Source: Hormiphora californensis
Taxonomy: Eukaryota; Ctenophora; Tentaculata; Cydippida; Pleurobrachiidae
Direction of reading: 5' to 3'
NCBI GenBank assembly: GCA_020137815.1
Contig: CM035350.1
Coordinates: forward strand, 6,409,697 to 6,473,696
DNA: 64,000 bases
Below the pieces are notes generated by a model. The model did not search any database and was not told where the DNA came from. It was given only the letters and a program-made list of their open reading frames with translations. Every line of letters starts with the position of its first letter. Position 1 is the stretch's first letter. A program made the position numbers and the translations under genes. Shown here in pieces: positions 1 through 12,185 of the stretch.

Positions 1-104
1 TGGAACCGGAGATATGATTGTTTATGTATTCCCCCCCCAGCGCGGTATTCCCTCCAGGCCCCTTATATTATATTATAAGGGGCCTGCAACGTATGCCAAT
101 GAAA
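1..104. repeat. Dispersed repeat module, copy A, with a perfect hairpin
   Basis: About 100 bp are repeated almost unchanged at 12742-12841. Inside is a perfect hairpin, stem AGGCCCCTTATA at 56-67 and its complement at 74-85 with a 6-nt loop. The two copies diverge just after GTATGCCAAT, so this is probably the end of a mobile element that enters the window from the left. No coding capacity was recognised. Confidence 0.7.
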
Positions 105-330
105 AGCGCTGCCTTATCCCGCGCCTTTAAAATTTTGCGCGTTACTGATATTGCAAACTCTAAACCCACGGCCACTCTGAAATTCCAAATAAAAACATAA
201 AACTTCAACTCGCTCAAGTTTCAAAACTCAAATTTCAAAAATTGAAACTGTCGGGCTTTTTGTAAAGCGCTGCCTTATCCCATTACTACGGGGTCTGTAG
301 CATCGAACGGGCATCCTATTTTTTCCCTGC

Positions 331-395
331 CCGGGTGAATGCCGAAGGCATTCACCCGGATGATCTTTTTAGCACGCACGTGCTAAAAAGATCAT
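331..395. repeat. Two adjacent perfect hairpins
   Basis: Hairpin 1 has 13-bp arms (331-343 and 347-359) capped by a GAA triloop. Hairpin 2 follows at once with 16-bp arms (360-375 and 380-395) and a GCAC loop. They are probably part of the same mobile sequence as the module at 1-104. A termination role is not implied in a eukaryote. Confidence 0.6.
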
Positions 396-734
396 TCAGG
401 GTTTAGAAATCAGCAGATCGCGGAGTTAACTAAAAGTGTCCGTCCGTCCGTCCACCGTTACACATAGTAACAAAGTCTGCTCCTTCATAAAACTTTCAGC
501 TCACACTTTGTTGATGCATCAAAGAAAATTATTAACACACACTGTGGCGCGCAATTACTCACTCGTAACACTTCCTACTTTCACCTGAAATCACTTTGGG
601 TACTCTACAGCCGTACCATGACGTGGTAGCAAGTCTTCTAAGCATGAAACTACTTACTATTATTATCACACAATAATTGTAAGTGACTGGAGTTAAGATG
701 AGGGTAAATTTGAAGCACTTGGTAACCAACTAGG

Positions 735-832
735 GTCTCCTAAGCAACTGTCTTGGTTATCATAGCAACTACCTTGGTTACCATAGCAACTGCTTTGATT
801 AACATAGCAACCACCCTGGATACCATAGCAAC
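735..832 (+). promoter_or_regulatory. Five X-box-like motifs at exact 21-bp spacing
   Basis: Fourteen-base motifs start at 735, 756, 777, 798 and 819. The middle one, GTTACCATAGCAAC, fits the RFX consensus GTNRCC-N(0-3)-RGYAAC exactly; the others keep the AGCAAC half and vary in the first half. The spacing equals two helical turns. The array lies about 1 kb upstream of the first recognised KCC exon. Regulatory function is inferred; it could equally be a decaying 21-bp minisatellite. Confidence 0.45.
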
Positions 833-1864
833 TAACAGTAACATCGTATCAGCCAAAAATTGCTCTTTGAGGGCAAAATTCATCGGGAAATCCAGTTTTG
901 AAGCTTAGTCATCAATTTTACACCCATCTGGGGCAGGGAAACACCGCATTATGAATACATAATGCAATAATTCTTGTTCTGTTGCATGTACGTCTCAACT
1001 CTCATTACAAGAATCAAGAGACAAAAGTACTCGAAACCCTGTATCTCTGTCCTCTAAAAAGCGTCTGCGGTTGTTCGATCCAACCCTTACCCAAGAAATC
1101 AGCTAGATGGCAAGAAACTGAATATAATATGGGATAACTCACATCCAGATAACGCGAGCAATAAGTGTTATAATCAGTGATAAACTCGAATATCCTAGCC
1201 TGCACGATTCGTGTAATTGCAACCCGTAAATAAGGGGTCAAGAGTCCAGGAGACTTAAAGGTGACATGCAAGAGATTCACAGGAATCTGGCTGAACTACC
1301 ACTGAATGAGATGACAACAGGAGACAAACCGATACCAAGCATGATTCATGGATTCACCCCCGTCACCTGTGATACTGGGAGTCTCCTGCTCTCTGTATCT
1401 CTCACTATCCAACATGAATATCACGTTTGATATCAGCGTTTATCCTGTTTTAACTGGTTGCTTCCCTCTCATGCTGTGGTGAGCCTTCTTCTTCTTCTTT
1501 TTCTTGGAGGCCGTCTCCATTGGTTGAGATTAAGGGTTGGAACCATAGAGTTTCCTTTCCCCAGCCTGGTTAGCCTCCTCTGTGTCTCTTTAAGGTCTTT
1601 TAACTTTTGTGGGTCCTGGTTACTTTGTACGTGCTATCCATGCGGTCCATTACCCAATAGGACAAGGTATTCGTTGTTAGATTTATTAAGAATTATTCTA
1701 ACTACATAATCCCTAATCTGTGCAAGTGATGGATGTACTCCATATTCCATACTTAGTTAGGTTAACAAATCCCTAGCCTTGCGAGAGAGTCTGAACCCGT
1801 GTTTGTATTAATTGTTATAGATACGAGAGTTAACCAATTGACACCTTTGTTAGGTGGGGAGGGC
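833..1864. other. Gap with no recognised gene
   Basis: Only short unrelated reading frames are present and no splice-bounded segment resembles a known family. The stretch probably holds promoter and 5' UTR of the KCC gene, but no TATA box or initiator was convincing. Confidence 0.4.
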
Positions 1865-2447
1865 ATGACTCGGTTTTCTGTGAAACCTGCGTCTGAGACG
1901 CCACAGCCAGAGGACACAGAGGCAGCAGTAGCAGCCCCGATTTCCCCCGAAATTGATGTTACCCTTGAGATGGTTGAACCATCGCCCGTTTTAGCTCCCG
2001 AGGAGCCCGTGATTTTAAGAAAACCGAAATCCTGCACTAGCGGAAGCGGTCTTTTGCCTCCTGCACTGACCAGAAAGAAGTACGATTTGATGAGAGTAAA
2101 CTAGGTGAGTCTTGCGTAACCAGTAATGTAACCGATTATCGATTTTAACGAGATAAATGATCGAGTCTCGAGGGGTAAGAGACAGAAAGAAGATGCATGT
2201 ACACGTTTGTATAATACAGTACAATACATTCTGACCGCTGCTGGCTTGGAAATTGCTAATGACGCAACGACAGCTGCAATAGCTTTCCACGCCCAATTGC
2301 CAGTGAGGGAGAGCCAATTTGGAGACACATGTGGGATAGAGTGGAGATACAAATAGAATAGGGGAGGAAGTGATAGACTCCGCGGTTCGCCGGTTCGTCG
2401 GTACTTGGTTGAGAGGGAGAGAGAGAGAGATAGATGCGTGAGAGAGA

Positions 2448-2490
<43 letters not shown>

Positions 2491-5444
2491 CGGGAGGTTG
2501 CGTTTACTGTCCACAGTGTATGTAATTTAGAAATTAATATTCAAGTAACGAGAATACAGGCAAGCTGACATACAGTACAGTTGTCGTGTATACATTCTGC
2601 AAGCCTGTAAGGGGGTAGAAGCGAGAGATGATTGCAGAGACTAGAGCACTATAGTAACTACTGCTGCAGGAGTTAATGAGGCTACAAGAATGATATCTCA
2701 ATAATTTGTCATTGTTTTACTGCAAGCACTGTATAACAGTGGACTGTCCAGTTTTCTACACCTTCACTATGTCTAGCATTTCTGCAAAATCCACCCTTAT
2801 TTTGAATATAACGGAATATATGACGGACTGCATGATTTTTCAACCTCTGTCTGTCTTGAGTACGGTGAGAATAGAATAAGACGTGTGAAGGAGAGAGAGA
2901 GAGATAGTGATTAGGGATGGGTATGCTCCGGTATGAGTGGTAAAATGAACGATCATGTTACCATTTATCTCTATCTTTATTCTCTCTCTCTTGTCTCTCT
3001 TTCTCTCTCTCCCTCTCTATCCATCTCTCAAATTCCTACACACTCCTACGGGGAGCACTCCTGATTAATTACATTAGAGGTCCCCTGATGGGCACTGGGT
3101 GGCCGATAAGATAATGTGGCCTCTTCTTTTTATCTTTTTTACGAGAGAGAAAGAGACGGAGGAATGAGGGGCACTTGGGTAATTTTGATTTAGGGCTACT
3201 GCAGCAGGTAGTTTCTAATAACATGGCACCAGTTTGGTTACGAAGTCACCTCTATTTCATTACCATGGTAACAGTTCCCCTACCAGTTACTGCACTTTAT
3301 AGTTTCCCCAACCTAACGTACTACAAAGTGCATTACCTACTTTAATTCCATTCTCCCAAATTGCTCTAACACCATCCTTCTTTGTTGAGTAACAACCCAT
3401 CCTTCCCAGGACAACCAGATACCCCCAACAAGGGCAGGGATACCAGCCCAACGGACAGAACAAACCTGCTAGATCTTGAAAATGGGGATGAGGATGAGAA
3501 TGGACTTTATCTTTTCAAGGTTTGATTTATTGGAAGTGTTCCTGATTTTAGTGGTTCATTACTTTCAACTCAGTAGTAACATCAAACACCACTGTATGCT
3601 GAGTGGATATGACACGTTTTGGGACATTCTTTTCACCTTCCGGGTGGCACATTATACTTTCGCTATCGTGTGAAATAGCTAATTGTTTAATTTAAACCAA
3701 CACAAATAAACCATGGTGCACACATCACCCTACAGAGTGAGGCCAAGACAAAACCGAAGATGAGTACGTTTCTGCAGAGTTTAGGAACTTATGACACCAC
3801 CCTCCAGATGAAGAAGACATCAGATGGGGTAAGTCAGATGAATAATACTTCTCTGAGTAGTGATAAATTCCCGCTCAATATCCGGGAATTTGGCGAGATA
3901 AAATTATGGAACTGGACAATGGTCATTTAAAAGTTTTCCGTGGATTGTGTTTTCTCTCTGTTTCATTTTATGCGGTGAAGAGAGGGCGGTTATATGCAAT
4001 TTCAAATAATGACTAGTTTTGTCGGGGATTTTTTTCTAGGGACCTGTGTGTCTAAACCAATGGCGAGGTAGTCATAATTCATGGTATTTTCAAGGTCTTT
4101 TAGTAAAATATTTTGGGAAAGAGGGAGAGAGAGAGAGAGAGAGAGAAGGTGAGAGAGATAAATACAACCTTGACTATGTGTTGGTTACGAAGTCACCCCT
4201 ATTATTGCATATAGGGGTGACAATACCGCCTACCTAAAAATGAAAATTTACAGGACCTTCTCATGAAAAGTTATCGAAAACTTGTCTAAAACCTATCTAA
4301 AACGTATGGTACTAGTTTGTATAGTAACCAGGACCTGAATTCTACAGAAAGTAACGACCGGTAGCGATTCCACCACATGTTTAACAACAGAGGTGTGTCG
4401 CAGAACTCCTTATATGGGCATAAAATTCCAATCTTGTGGAATTTATTCTGACTCGACTATAGCTTAGTTATCAATGAATCCACCTCTAATACCTTTGGAA
4501 TGGCATTTTGCACATTTCTGAAGCTTTTTGTAGCCAAATTCCAGCATCTTCATAGTTTTCCAAAAACAAAAACAGTGTTAATGGCCAAAATATCGAAAAA
4601 TTCCGGTATGTAAAGGTAGCTCAGACAATTTCCTCGGTATGTTCAAAAAATTAGAACTTTCTGTTTTGTAGTTTGGACACAGGAATTTTTTTCCCGCCGT
4701 ACAAGCGATATTATTACCCCTCCGTGAGCTAGCGCAGAGGGGGAATTTCATTACCAAGACTATGTGATAGTGTGAATGTAGCATTCTCTCTATCTACCAT
4801 AGAAATGTTGACCGTGTGACAAAGCACACGCTCTATAACAGTATCTGGCTGAATTATATACATGCAGAATCTCCATAATTCTCATAGTAGGCCAATCTAT
4901 GAAGTTTTAAAATATGATAGCAAGTACGATTCACTGATTTGACACATGAAAATTTGAATCAGTAACCATTCGTTACATAATCAATGATAATTAGGGGAGA
5001 GGTTTCACAATCAGTTATTTACGACTGTCTTTAGGCCTTCAAGGTACAATGGGAGTTCATTCAATGGATATGATTTACAGTTTCTAGAGGTTTCTATCAT
5101 ACCACAAGTGTCTTTCCCTCCCTTTCTCTCACCATCTTTCCGGTGTGTCTCTATGATCCCATTCAATCTGAATAATGTTAACATGCACATGATCGATCCT
5201 CGCCAGGCACACATACATATCACTGCAGCACTGGCCTACTTAGGGTGTCCCTCACCCCTTACACATAACTTGCTCACAAAGTAGGGACCTCCACCTATTA
5301 TAATACTCAACAAATCCTCCATTACATATTCCCAAATACAATTGATTGTTGATATCCTAGTTCCTACTTCAAAAACAGTTTGTCACCTTATGCATATTGT
5401 GTGAACTTTTAAAAAGAGTAGTACATGCTCATAGACATACACAC

Positions 5445-5525
<81 letters not shown>

Positions 5526-5692
5526 AGAAAGAGAGAAAGAGAGAAAGAGAGAAAGAGAGAAAGAGAGAAAGAGAGAAAGAGGGAGGAGAGAGATAGTCTA
5601 TGTATGAGGCTCCAAGAAATGCTCATTAATCAACGAAAGCTGTAACACAGCATGCTGACATAGCTTGGAGGGATAGAGAGAGAGAGAGAGAT

Positions 5693-5769
<77 letters not shown>

Positions 5770-8700
5770 AGAGAGAGGGAGAGAGCTAAGTGTTATGCAA
5801 GTTGTGTCACCCCAGGGGGACCCATATTAGAACTAAATGGCATAACATACATATATATGTCACTCGGCTAGAGGACAGTGACTTCCTCAAAGGACATCTT
5901 TCCACGTAGTAGACCCTTCTTGAGTCCTTCGTCCAACCCCGCTACCAACTTGGTAACGAAATTATCCCCACCCCCATACAGTCTTCGTAATTTTGGTGTG
6001 CTTGCAAGGTAGCTGTTGTAGGAGTAACTTTAACACCAAGCTATACTACCCACTTAGGCCTGGGGCCTGAGCAATGAGTTTACAGCTTCTTAGGAGAAAG
6101 AGCGAACTTTGATATATGAATAGTTGTTCGTTGCACGGATATTAATAATATCATCATCATATTATCAAGGTCGGACTACAGTATGTAATACAGGTGTTTG
6201 AGAGATACTGATAGCATTGATAGCATTAAAACTTCGTAACTGTCTCGAGATACTTGCTGGGAGAGAGAATATCAATTCAATATCAAAGTCCCATACTGCG
6301 TTTTGCCCCTTTCTGGAACGCGCGAGCTGCAAAGAGTAGTGAGAGTTGCAAGTACAAGCGCTAACTGTAACAGGACGCGCGCAGTGAGGCATGCCAATAC
6401 TGTCGATTCGGGAGCTCCAGCCTCCAAGTCCATCGTGGGACCCGTCTAACTAACCAAAGTCTTTTAAATTAGGTTCTTGATTTTAACCAACTCCTCCCCC
6501 AGGCGAACCTGAGTACACTGATGGGTGTGTACTTTCCCTGTCTGCAGAACATTCTCGGTGTGATATTGTTCATCAGGATGCCATGGATTGTAGGCATGGC
6601 GGGGGTCGTTCAGTCACTTTGTATCATTGGAACCTGCTCCCTTGTTGTAAGTATGTATTGGGTTTCAGGGTTTGTGATGTACGGGTACATGTTTCGAGAG
6701 AGGGGGACGGGGGACCTGTTGGCATGTTCCTTGCCTGTCAGCTCTCACACCGGGCCTTCGGCCCGGTGTGAGCTTACGTGAGCCCGAAGTCCGAGGCGCT
6801 TAAAGTGCCGAACAGACAGACTGCGTAGCATGGCAAGGGACCGGGGAAAGGGTCGAGTACGCCACAAAACTAACTCGAATTCCCCAGACGTTCCTGACGG
6901 CCATTTCAACAAGTGCAATTGCAACAAATGGAGTTGTTCCTGCTGGTGGAAGTTACTTTATGATAAGTCGGGCATTGGGGCCCCAGTTCGGGGGGTCAGT
7001 TGGTATCATCTTCTTTCTTGGTACATCCTTTGCAGCCAGCATGTACATTACCGGTGCCATCGAGATTCTTCTGGTGGGTTTTATTGCTGCAGTCTGTTTA
7101 GTTACTACTACCTTTCACTCTACCTAACCTCACTCTACCTTCATTCTACCACCTAGAACACTGAACCCCCCCTGTCCATGACACCTCTCTCCTTCATTTC
7201 AGAATTATCTGGTGCCCGCGATGAACATATTCCCCAACAAATGGAACAACATGCGCCTCTTTGGGGCGTGCATGCTCGTGCTGATGGTCGGGATCGTAGG
7301 GGTCGGGGTGAGAATCGTAAGTGTATGGGGCTTTGAATATTTTTAGTAGGGTAATAAATGAATTTGGATTTAATATTCTCAGAGATAAAAGCCCCCCCCC
7401 CCCTTAATTTATTTCCTATCTCCTACAGGTTAATAAGCTAGCAACCGTGTTCCTAGCCTGCGTCATCCTCTCCATCTTGTCCATCTGGGTGGGCATCCTG
7501 GGCTCCCTTGGCTCCCAGGAGGTATGTATGATGACCCAGGACACAGCAAATGGTACTGCCCACTTCCTCGCAAGTTACAGTGGGTTAAACTGTACGGATA
7601 ATGGAGGGGTGCTCACGGGCGGGCTGACCAAGCTGACAGACGGGGAGAATTTCATGGACAACCTCGGACCGTACTACATGAAAACTGGAGAGGTCGCGCC
7701 AGGGGTGGCAGTTGAAGATAAAGAGTTTGATGTGTATAGTGACCTGACTACCTCCTTTACCATTCTCCTAGCCATCTTCTTCCCCTCCTGTACCGGTATG
7801 TTGAATCTTAGAGCCCAGGTTTTATACAGACCTATTTCATAGTGTTCAGAGTCTCTCACGCGGCGTCAAATAGTGTGTACTGCAGCAGCAGCCCCAACTT
7901 CCTATTTAATATATTAATTAATATTAATAATAATTAACTTCAGGTATCATGGCGGGTAGCAACAGGTCGGGTGATCTGGCAAATGCCCAAACGAGTATTC
8001 CGAAAGGTACTCTGGGTGCCCAAGTAACCACCACTATCATCTATCTGGTCACTGCCGTCCTGTGTGGTGCAGCCGCTACTAGAGAAGGTAGGTTCGAAAA
8101 CTAGATGCTTAACTGATCAAGTATAAATAACTGATCAAGTATAAATAACTGATCAAGTATAAATAACTGATCAAGTATAAATAACTGCTAATTCCCACGT
8201 TTTTTCAGTTTTGATAGACAAGTACGGTGACAGCATTAACGGTGGTCTGATCATGTCCCTGATCGCCTTCCCTCACCCCTATGTGGTGCTTATTGGATGT
8301 CTTCTCTCAACAATTGGAGCAGGTCTCCAGTCCCTAGTTGGTGCCCCTCGGCTTCTCTACGCCATTGCCTCAGATGATGTGATCCCTGCAATCAAGTTCT
8401 TCGGTGTTATCAGTGGCAATGGGGAGCCCCTCCGAGCTCTCTTTTGCACATTCTGTATTGCCAGTATTGGTATTGCTATTGGTAACGTGGACTACATCGC
8501 CCCGATTATCACCATGTTCTTCTTGGTCTGTTATGCGTGTGTAAATCTGGCGTGTACCTTACAGAGCGTCCTAAGGGCCCCCAACTGGAGACCGCGGTTC
8601 ACTCTCTACCACTGGAGTACCTCACTCCTAGGTCTCATTCTCTGTCTCACCCTCATGTTTATCAGTAACTGGATGTATGCATTTGTAGCACTGGCCATCG

Positions 8701-11485
8701 CCGGAGCTATCTACAAGTATATTGATTACAAGGGCGCCGAGAAGGAATGGGGAGATGGGATAAGGGGTTTGGAGCTACAGGCAGCACGGTACTCCCTCCT
8801 AGCGGCTGACCACCAGTCTTGTCATGTTAAAAACTGGCGACCTCAGCTTCTCGTTCTGTTGTCGTACAAAGAGAACCTGACCGCTGACAACATCGGACTG
8901 CTATCCTTTGTGAGGTGCCTGAAACATGGTAATGGGTTGGTAATCGTTGGTACCGTGGTTCCATATGATCTGATCCAGCTGATAGACGATGACAATGTTC
9001 TTGAGAAGCAGAGGAGGTTGCTGAAGGAGGGGTTGAAGACCCACAAACTGGAGGGTTTTATACAGGTGACGTGTGAGGAGAGCATACCCAAAGGGACCAC
9101 CACCCTTCTCCAGACTGCAGGACTAGGTGGGCTGAAACCCAACACCATCCTCATGGGCTGGCCTGAACACTGGAAGACAAAGAACAGCTATGAGAATTTC
9201 AGTCGAGTTGTCAGGTTAGTAGTTAGTTTATACCAGTTGTATCCATTACCATGGTTACCAGTTGTTTCCGTTAGTGCTACCATGGTTACCAGTTGTATCG
9301 ATTACCATGGTTACTATGGTTGTTTCCAATGTCATCTACTTTTTTGAGACTTCTCCAACCCTATTTCCAGGTGTGCAAATGTCCTGAATCAATCAGTTCT
9401 GGTAGCTAGGGGAGCTTTCCCCAAACGAAAGGAGAAGTTGGCTGGTTCAATTGATCTGTGGTGGGTGGTGCACGATGGGGGTATGATGTTGCTGCTTGCC
9501 CATCTGATTAGACAACACAAGACCTGGTCCAGGTGTAGACTGAGAATCTTTACTGTTGCTCAGGTGATGATGACAACACACTGACAAAATGACATACTTA
9601 TATAACGACACGTTACTATGGGAACTACTACTACATCAGCAGCACTGACTGAAAAAGGATTGAATCGACACCATGAATGCAGGGTACTACAACTGTAACA
9701 ACTTGAACTACGCTAAGACGATGACTGGTCAATCAACCCTCACAATGTGAGGTTCACACCTCAAATTTAGAGTTACTATGGTTACCAAATTTACAGTTAG
9801 AAGACGACAGCGTGAAGATGAAAAGTGATTTAAAGAAGATTTTGTACGAGCTAAGGATTGATGCAACCGTTCAAGTCATTGAAATGGTATGTGTGCTACC
9901 TTTATTTACCATGATACCTCTAATATGTAGGTCTTGAAATGAAATGGGCTATTCACTTTATCCCTGCCTTGCTCAACCCTGTTTCACCGCGCCCCGCCCG
10001 GAAACAAATGTAAAGGAGGGTTAGAACTTAACTTTAACACTCAACAGTGTAACCAAGACATATCAGCGTACACTTATGAACGGACAGTCGGAATGGCGGA
10101 GCGAAACAAGATCATGGAGAAAATGGGACTCACAAAACGGGTAAGTGTGTTTCTGTTAGATGTCCCAACTTAATTGAGTCGCCTGACACTGTGTCAAGAC
10201 TAAAAGGTATGAAAAATTCAAATCCCATCCCAAACTTGAAACTCGAACTATCACGGCATCACCCCCCCCCCGCTCTCTCCAGCAACAAAAGAGGACCCTA
10301 TCCTTTGTGGTGGACAGTGCCCATACCCCCGGAACGAGCGGGACGGATGCCATTGACCGGGAAACTGATAACAATCACCATGGTTCCTATCACCCGGCCG
10401 AAGGTACTATATTAATAATATACCAGCTGATCTCTTTCTGTTATATTGCATGTCTGCGGGTTGATTGAGCTGTTGCAGGAACCGACCGACACAAGTAAAA
10501 AACCAATCAGAACTCGTTATTTAGGTCACGTGACTGGTTATCAGCCAATCAGGGACCAGTATTTCCTAATTCGGTCGGTTCCTGAGCTGTTGCATGTTTG
10601 TGTGTTGATCTGATTCCACAGCATGTTTGTCAGGATCAGGTGGGGAATTGTCAGGGATTGCAGCACCTGCAGGGGTACAGGGTGATCTATCAAGCCCAGG
10701 GTGTGTTTTGCCAGCCGTTTCCGTGGCAACAGAGGATCTCTCTCATGGCGGTTCTTTACCAGGTGTTCCGGAGGAAGGCCCAGATTCGGAGATGGTAATT
10801 CAGGATGAGGAGGAAAAAAGTTAGTTTGTGTGAAATTATACACGTGTAGTTATTGAATGTTTGCACGTGCATGCAGGCGCTGCTAATAATAAATCCACAT
10901 ATTTCATGAACCACGCTAATATGTTTTATCCCTGTTTAGTAAAAGTGAGACATAGTCAGCTGCCCACTGACGCGCTCTTGGCGATGGACACCAGTGTCAA
11001 GTTGAATCGGTTGGTGAAGGAGTATTCAGATTCAGCCTCAATGGTCATGTTGAACATGCCCCCTCCACCCCATTACAAGGACGCTATGACTGGTAAGATA
11101 GGGGGAGAGCAATATATCAGATCTAACTCGTGAACTGTTCATAATTTATTATTTTGGGGGACAAGAACAGCACTGTGATTTGTTTAGATGGTATCAGGAT
11201 CCATTGTTACGTTGGGTCCTTAATAAAACACCCCAACACAGATCAGAACTATGTAGAGTATCTGGATGTGCTGACTGAGGGTCTACCAAGAGTCCTCCTA
11301 GTACGGGGATCAGGAACAGAGGTGAGTGTGTGATCTACCAATATGTTGTTAGGATACTGAATATGTCCATTAGTTATGCAAATCATGACGGAGAAGAGAA
11401 TCATAAACAGGTCACCATCATCATGATCATTCAGCTACACCATGATTTTAATTTCTTGTTTCAGGTGGTCACCGTGTATTCCTGA
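1865..11485 (+). CDS. KCC: K-Cl cotransporter (SLC12A4-7 family), multi-exon
   Basis: Electroneutral K+/Cl- symporter of the plasma membrane (cell volume and chloride control). Exons: 1865-2104 (tentative), 3410-3519, 3736-3828, 6503-6646, 6888-7073, 7203-7316, 7429-7795, 7944-8087, 8209-9214, 9371-9563, 9797-9886, 10048-10140, 10283-10403, 10622-10819, 10940-11092, 11242-11321, 11465-11485. Phases agree from the second exon on, giving about 1,035 residues plus some 77-80 from exon 1, the usual KCC size. Visible hallmarks: [16 protein letters not shown] (TM1), [76 protein letters not shown] and C-terminal VVTVYS. RFSV at residues 3-6 of exon 1 fits the RFxV docking motif for SPAK/OSR1 kinases. 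AMDTSVKLN near the end matches the second regulatory threonine site of KCCs. The extracellular loop before TM6 has two N-glycosylation sequons (NGT, NCT) but only two cysteines. Exon 1 has a frame problem (see findings). Confidence 0.95.
2417..2488. repeat. (GA)n microsatellite in KCC intron 1
   Basis: Purine dinucleotide tract with a few interruptions. A related tract with TC runs lies at about 2978-3030 in the same intron. Confidence 0.9.
5449..5786. repeat. Large (GA)n tracts in the KCC intron 3829-6502
   Basis: Two long GA tracts (about 5449-5600, with GAGAGAAA variants, and 5680-5786) sit in the largest KCC intron. A shorter one is at 4121-4147. The rest of this 2.7 kb intron is unremarkable AT-rich sequence with no recognised exon. 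Confidence 0.9.
6744..6772. repeat. Perfect 13-bp hairpin with TTC triloop, in a KCC intron
   Basis: Arms 6744-6756 and 6760-6772 flank TTC at 6757-6759. It resembles the hairpins at 331-359 and 60398-60428 in stem length and triloop. It lies between splice sites and does not enter an exon. Confidence 0.65.
8111..8182. repeat. Four tandem copies of an 18-bp unit just before the long KCC exon
   Basis: The unit AACTGATCAAGTATAAAT is repeated four times without change, containing the palindrome TGATCA. It ends 26 bp before the acceptor of the 1,006-bp exon, where branch-point and polypyrimidine signals normally lie. Confidence 0.85.
9221..9330. repeat. CCATGGTTACCAGTTG repeats in a KCC intron
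   Basis: At least three near-copies of an approximately 16-base motif, built on CCATGG/GGTTACC, begin just after the donor at 9215. The GTTACC half resembles half an X-box, but the motif orientation differs from 735-832. Confidence 0.5.
10478..10582. mobile_element. 105-bp MITE-like insertion in a KCC intron
   Basis: Ends are the inverted repeat GGAACCGACCGA / TCGGTCGGTTCC. The element is flanked by identical 12-bp direct repeats TGAGCTGTTGCA (10466-10477 and 10583-10594). The centre is the palindrome GTCACGTGAC at 10525-10534. It lies 39 bp upstream of the exon at 10622. Confidence 0.55.
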
Positions 11486-12185
11486 AATGGAACTACTACA
11501 CTATAACTGGGGACAGAGCTTCACAGAGAATCTGATGCCCAGTTAACTATATATCCCAAGACGTGCTCAATATAAATCATGTGTATTGAGCATGCTGGTG
11601 CAAAAACATTCATGTACGGACTTATTTAATTCAATCACAATCCTCAGTTATATATTCTCAATCAGACACCTAATTTATTATTAATTTGATTTGTGGAGAG
11701 AGTGTAAATAATTAAAAACTCAACTCAAAATGATTTTAAACCTTATTTTATAGCAAATATTATTACTAAATCACTATTTCCGGATGATAAAATCTGTAAA
11801 AATTTCAAGCTGGGATCCCCCGCTCCCTAGAAGTAGAAGTAGATCAGAGTGATAATCATAATGGTAGTGAAGATTAGAATTAGAATTATACAATTAGTAA
11901 ATGATACTGATTTATTTTGTTACTCAAGTTCAACTAGATTTATTGTAAAAATGTTTCATATACGGTATGTATACATATTACATAGTCATACTCACAGTAG
12001 TTCATATACAAAGAGTGAAATTGTAATTTTATTCCTAGCTTGGGATTTCTGCACACAGTTGATTCTTTTAAAACCAGACTTTTATTTCTATTTTAATTTG
12101 TCTGAATTCAAACGCGCGAAATATTTCATTATTCTCTGCTTTTAAACGCGCAGCGCGGCGCTGAATTAAAACACTTCGGCCGAGT
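11486..12185. other. KCC 3' flank and AT-rich intergenic DNA
   Basis: AT-rich sequence after the KCC stop. Probable 3' UTR, but several AATAAA-like words occur and none can be chosen. No gene recognised; the small open frame near 11850-12145 is low-complexity. Confidence 0.4.

Noticed and set aside
5425-5626. Open reading frames of RE or LS dipeptide repeats over GA/CT tracts (also at 16818, 25127, 33007, 49720, 54387 and 61655)
   Set aside because: They are open only because dinucleotide repeats lack stops; no flanking coding signal and the same on both strands.
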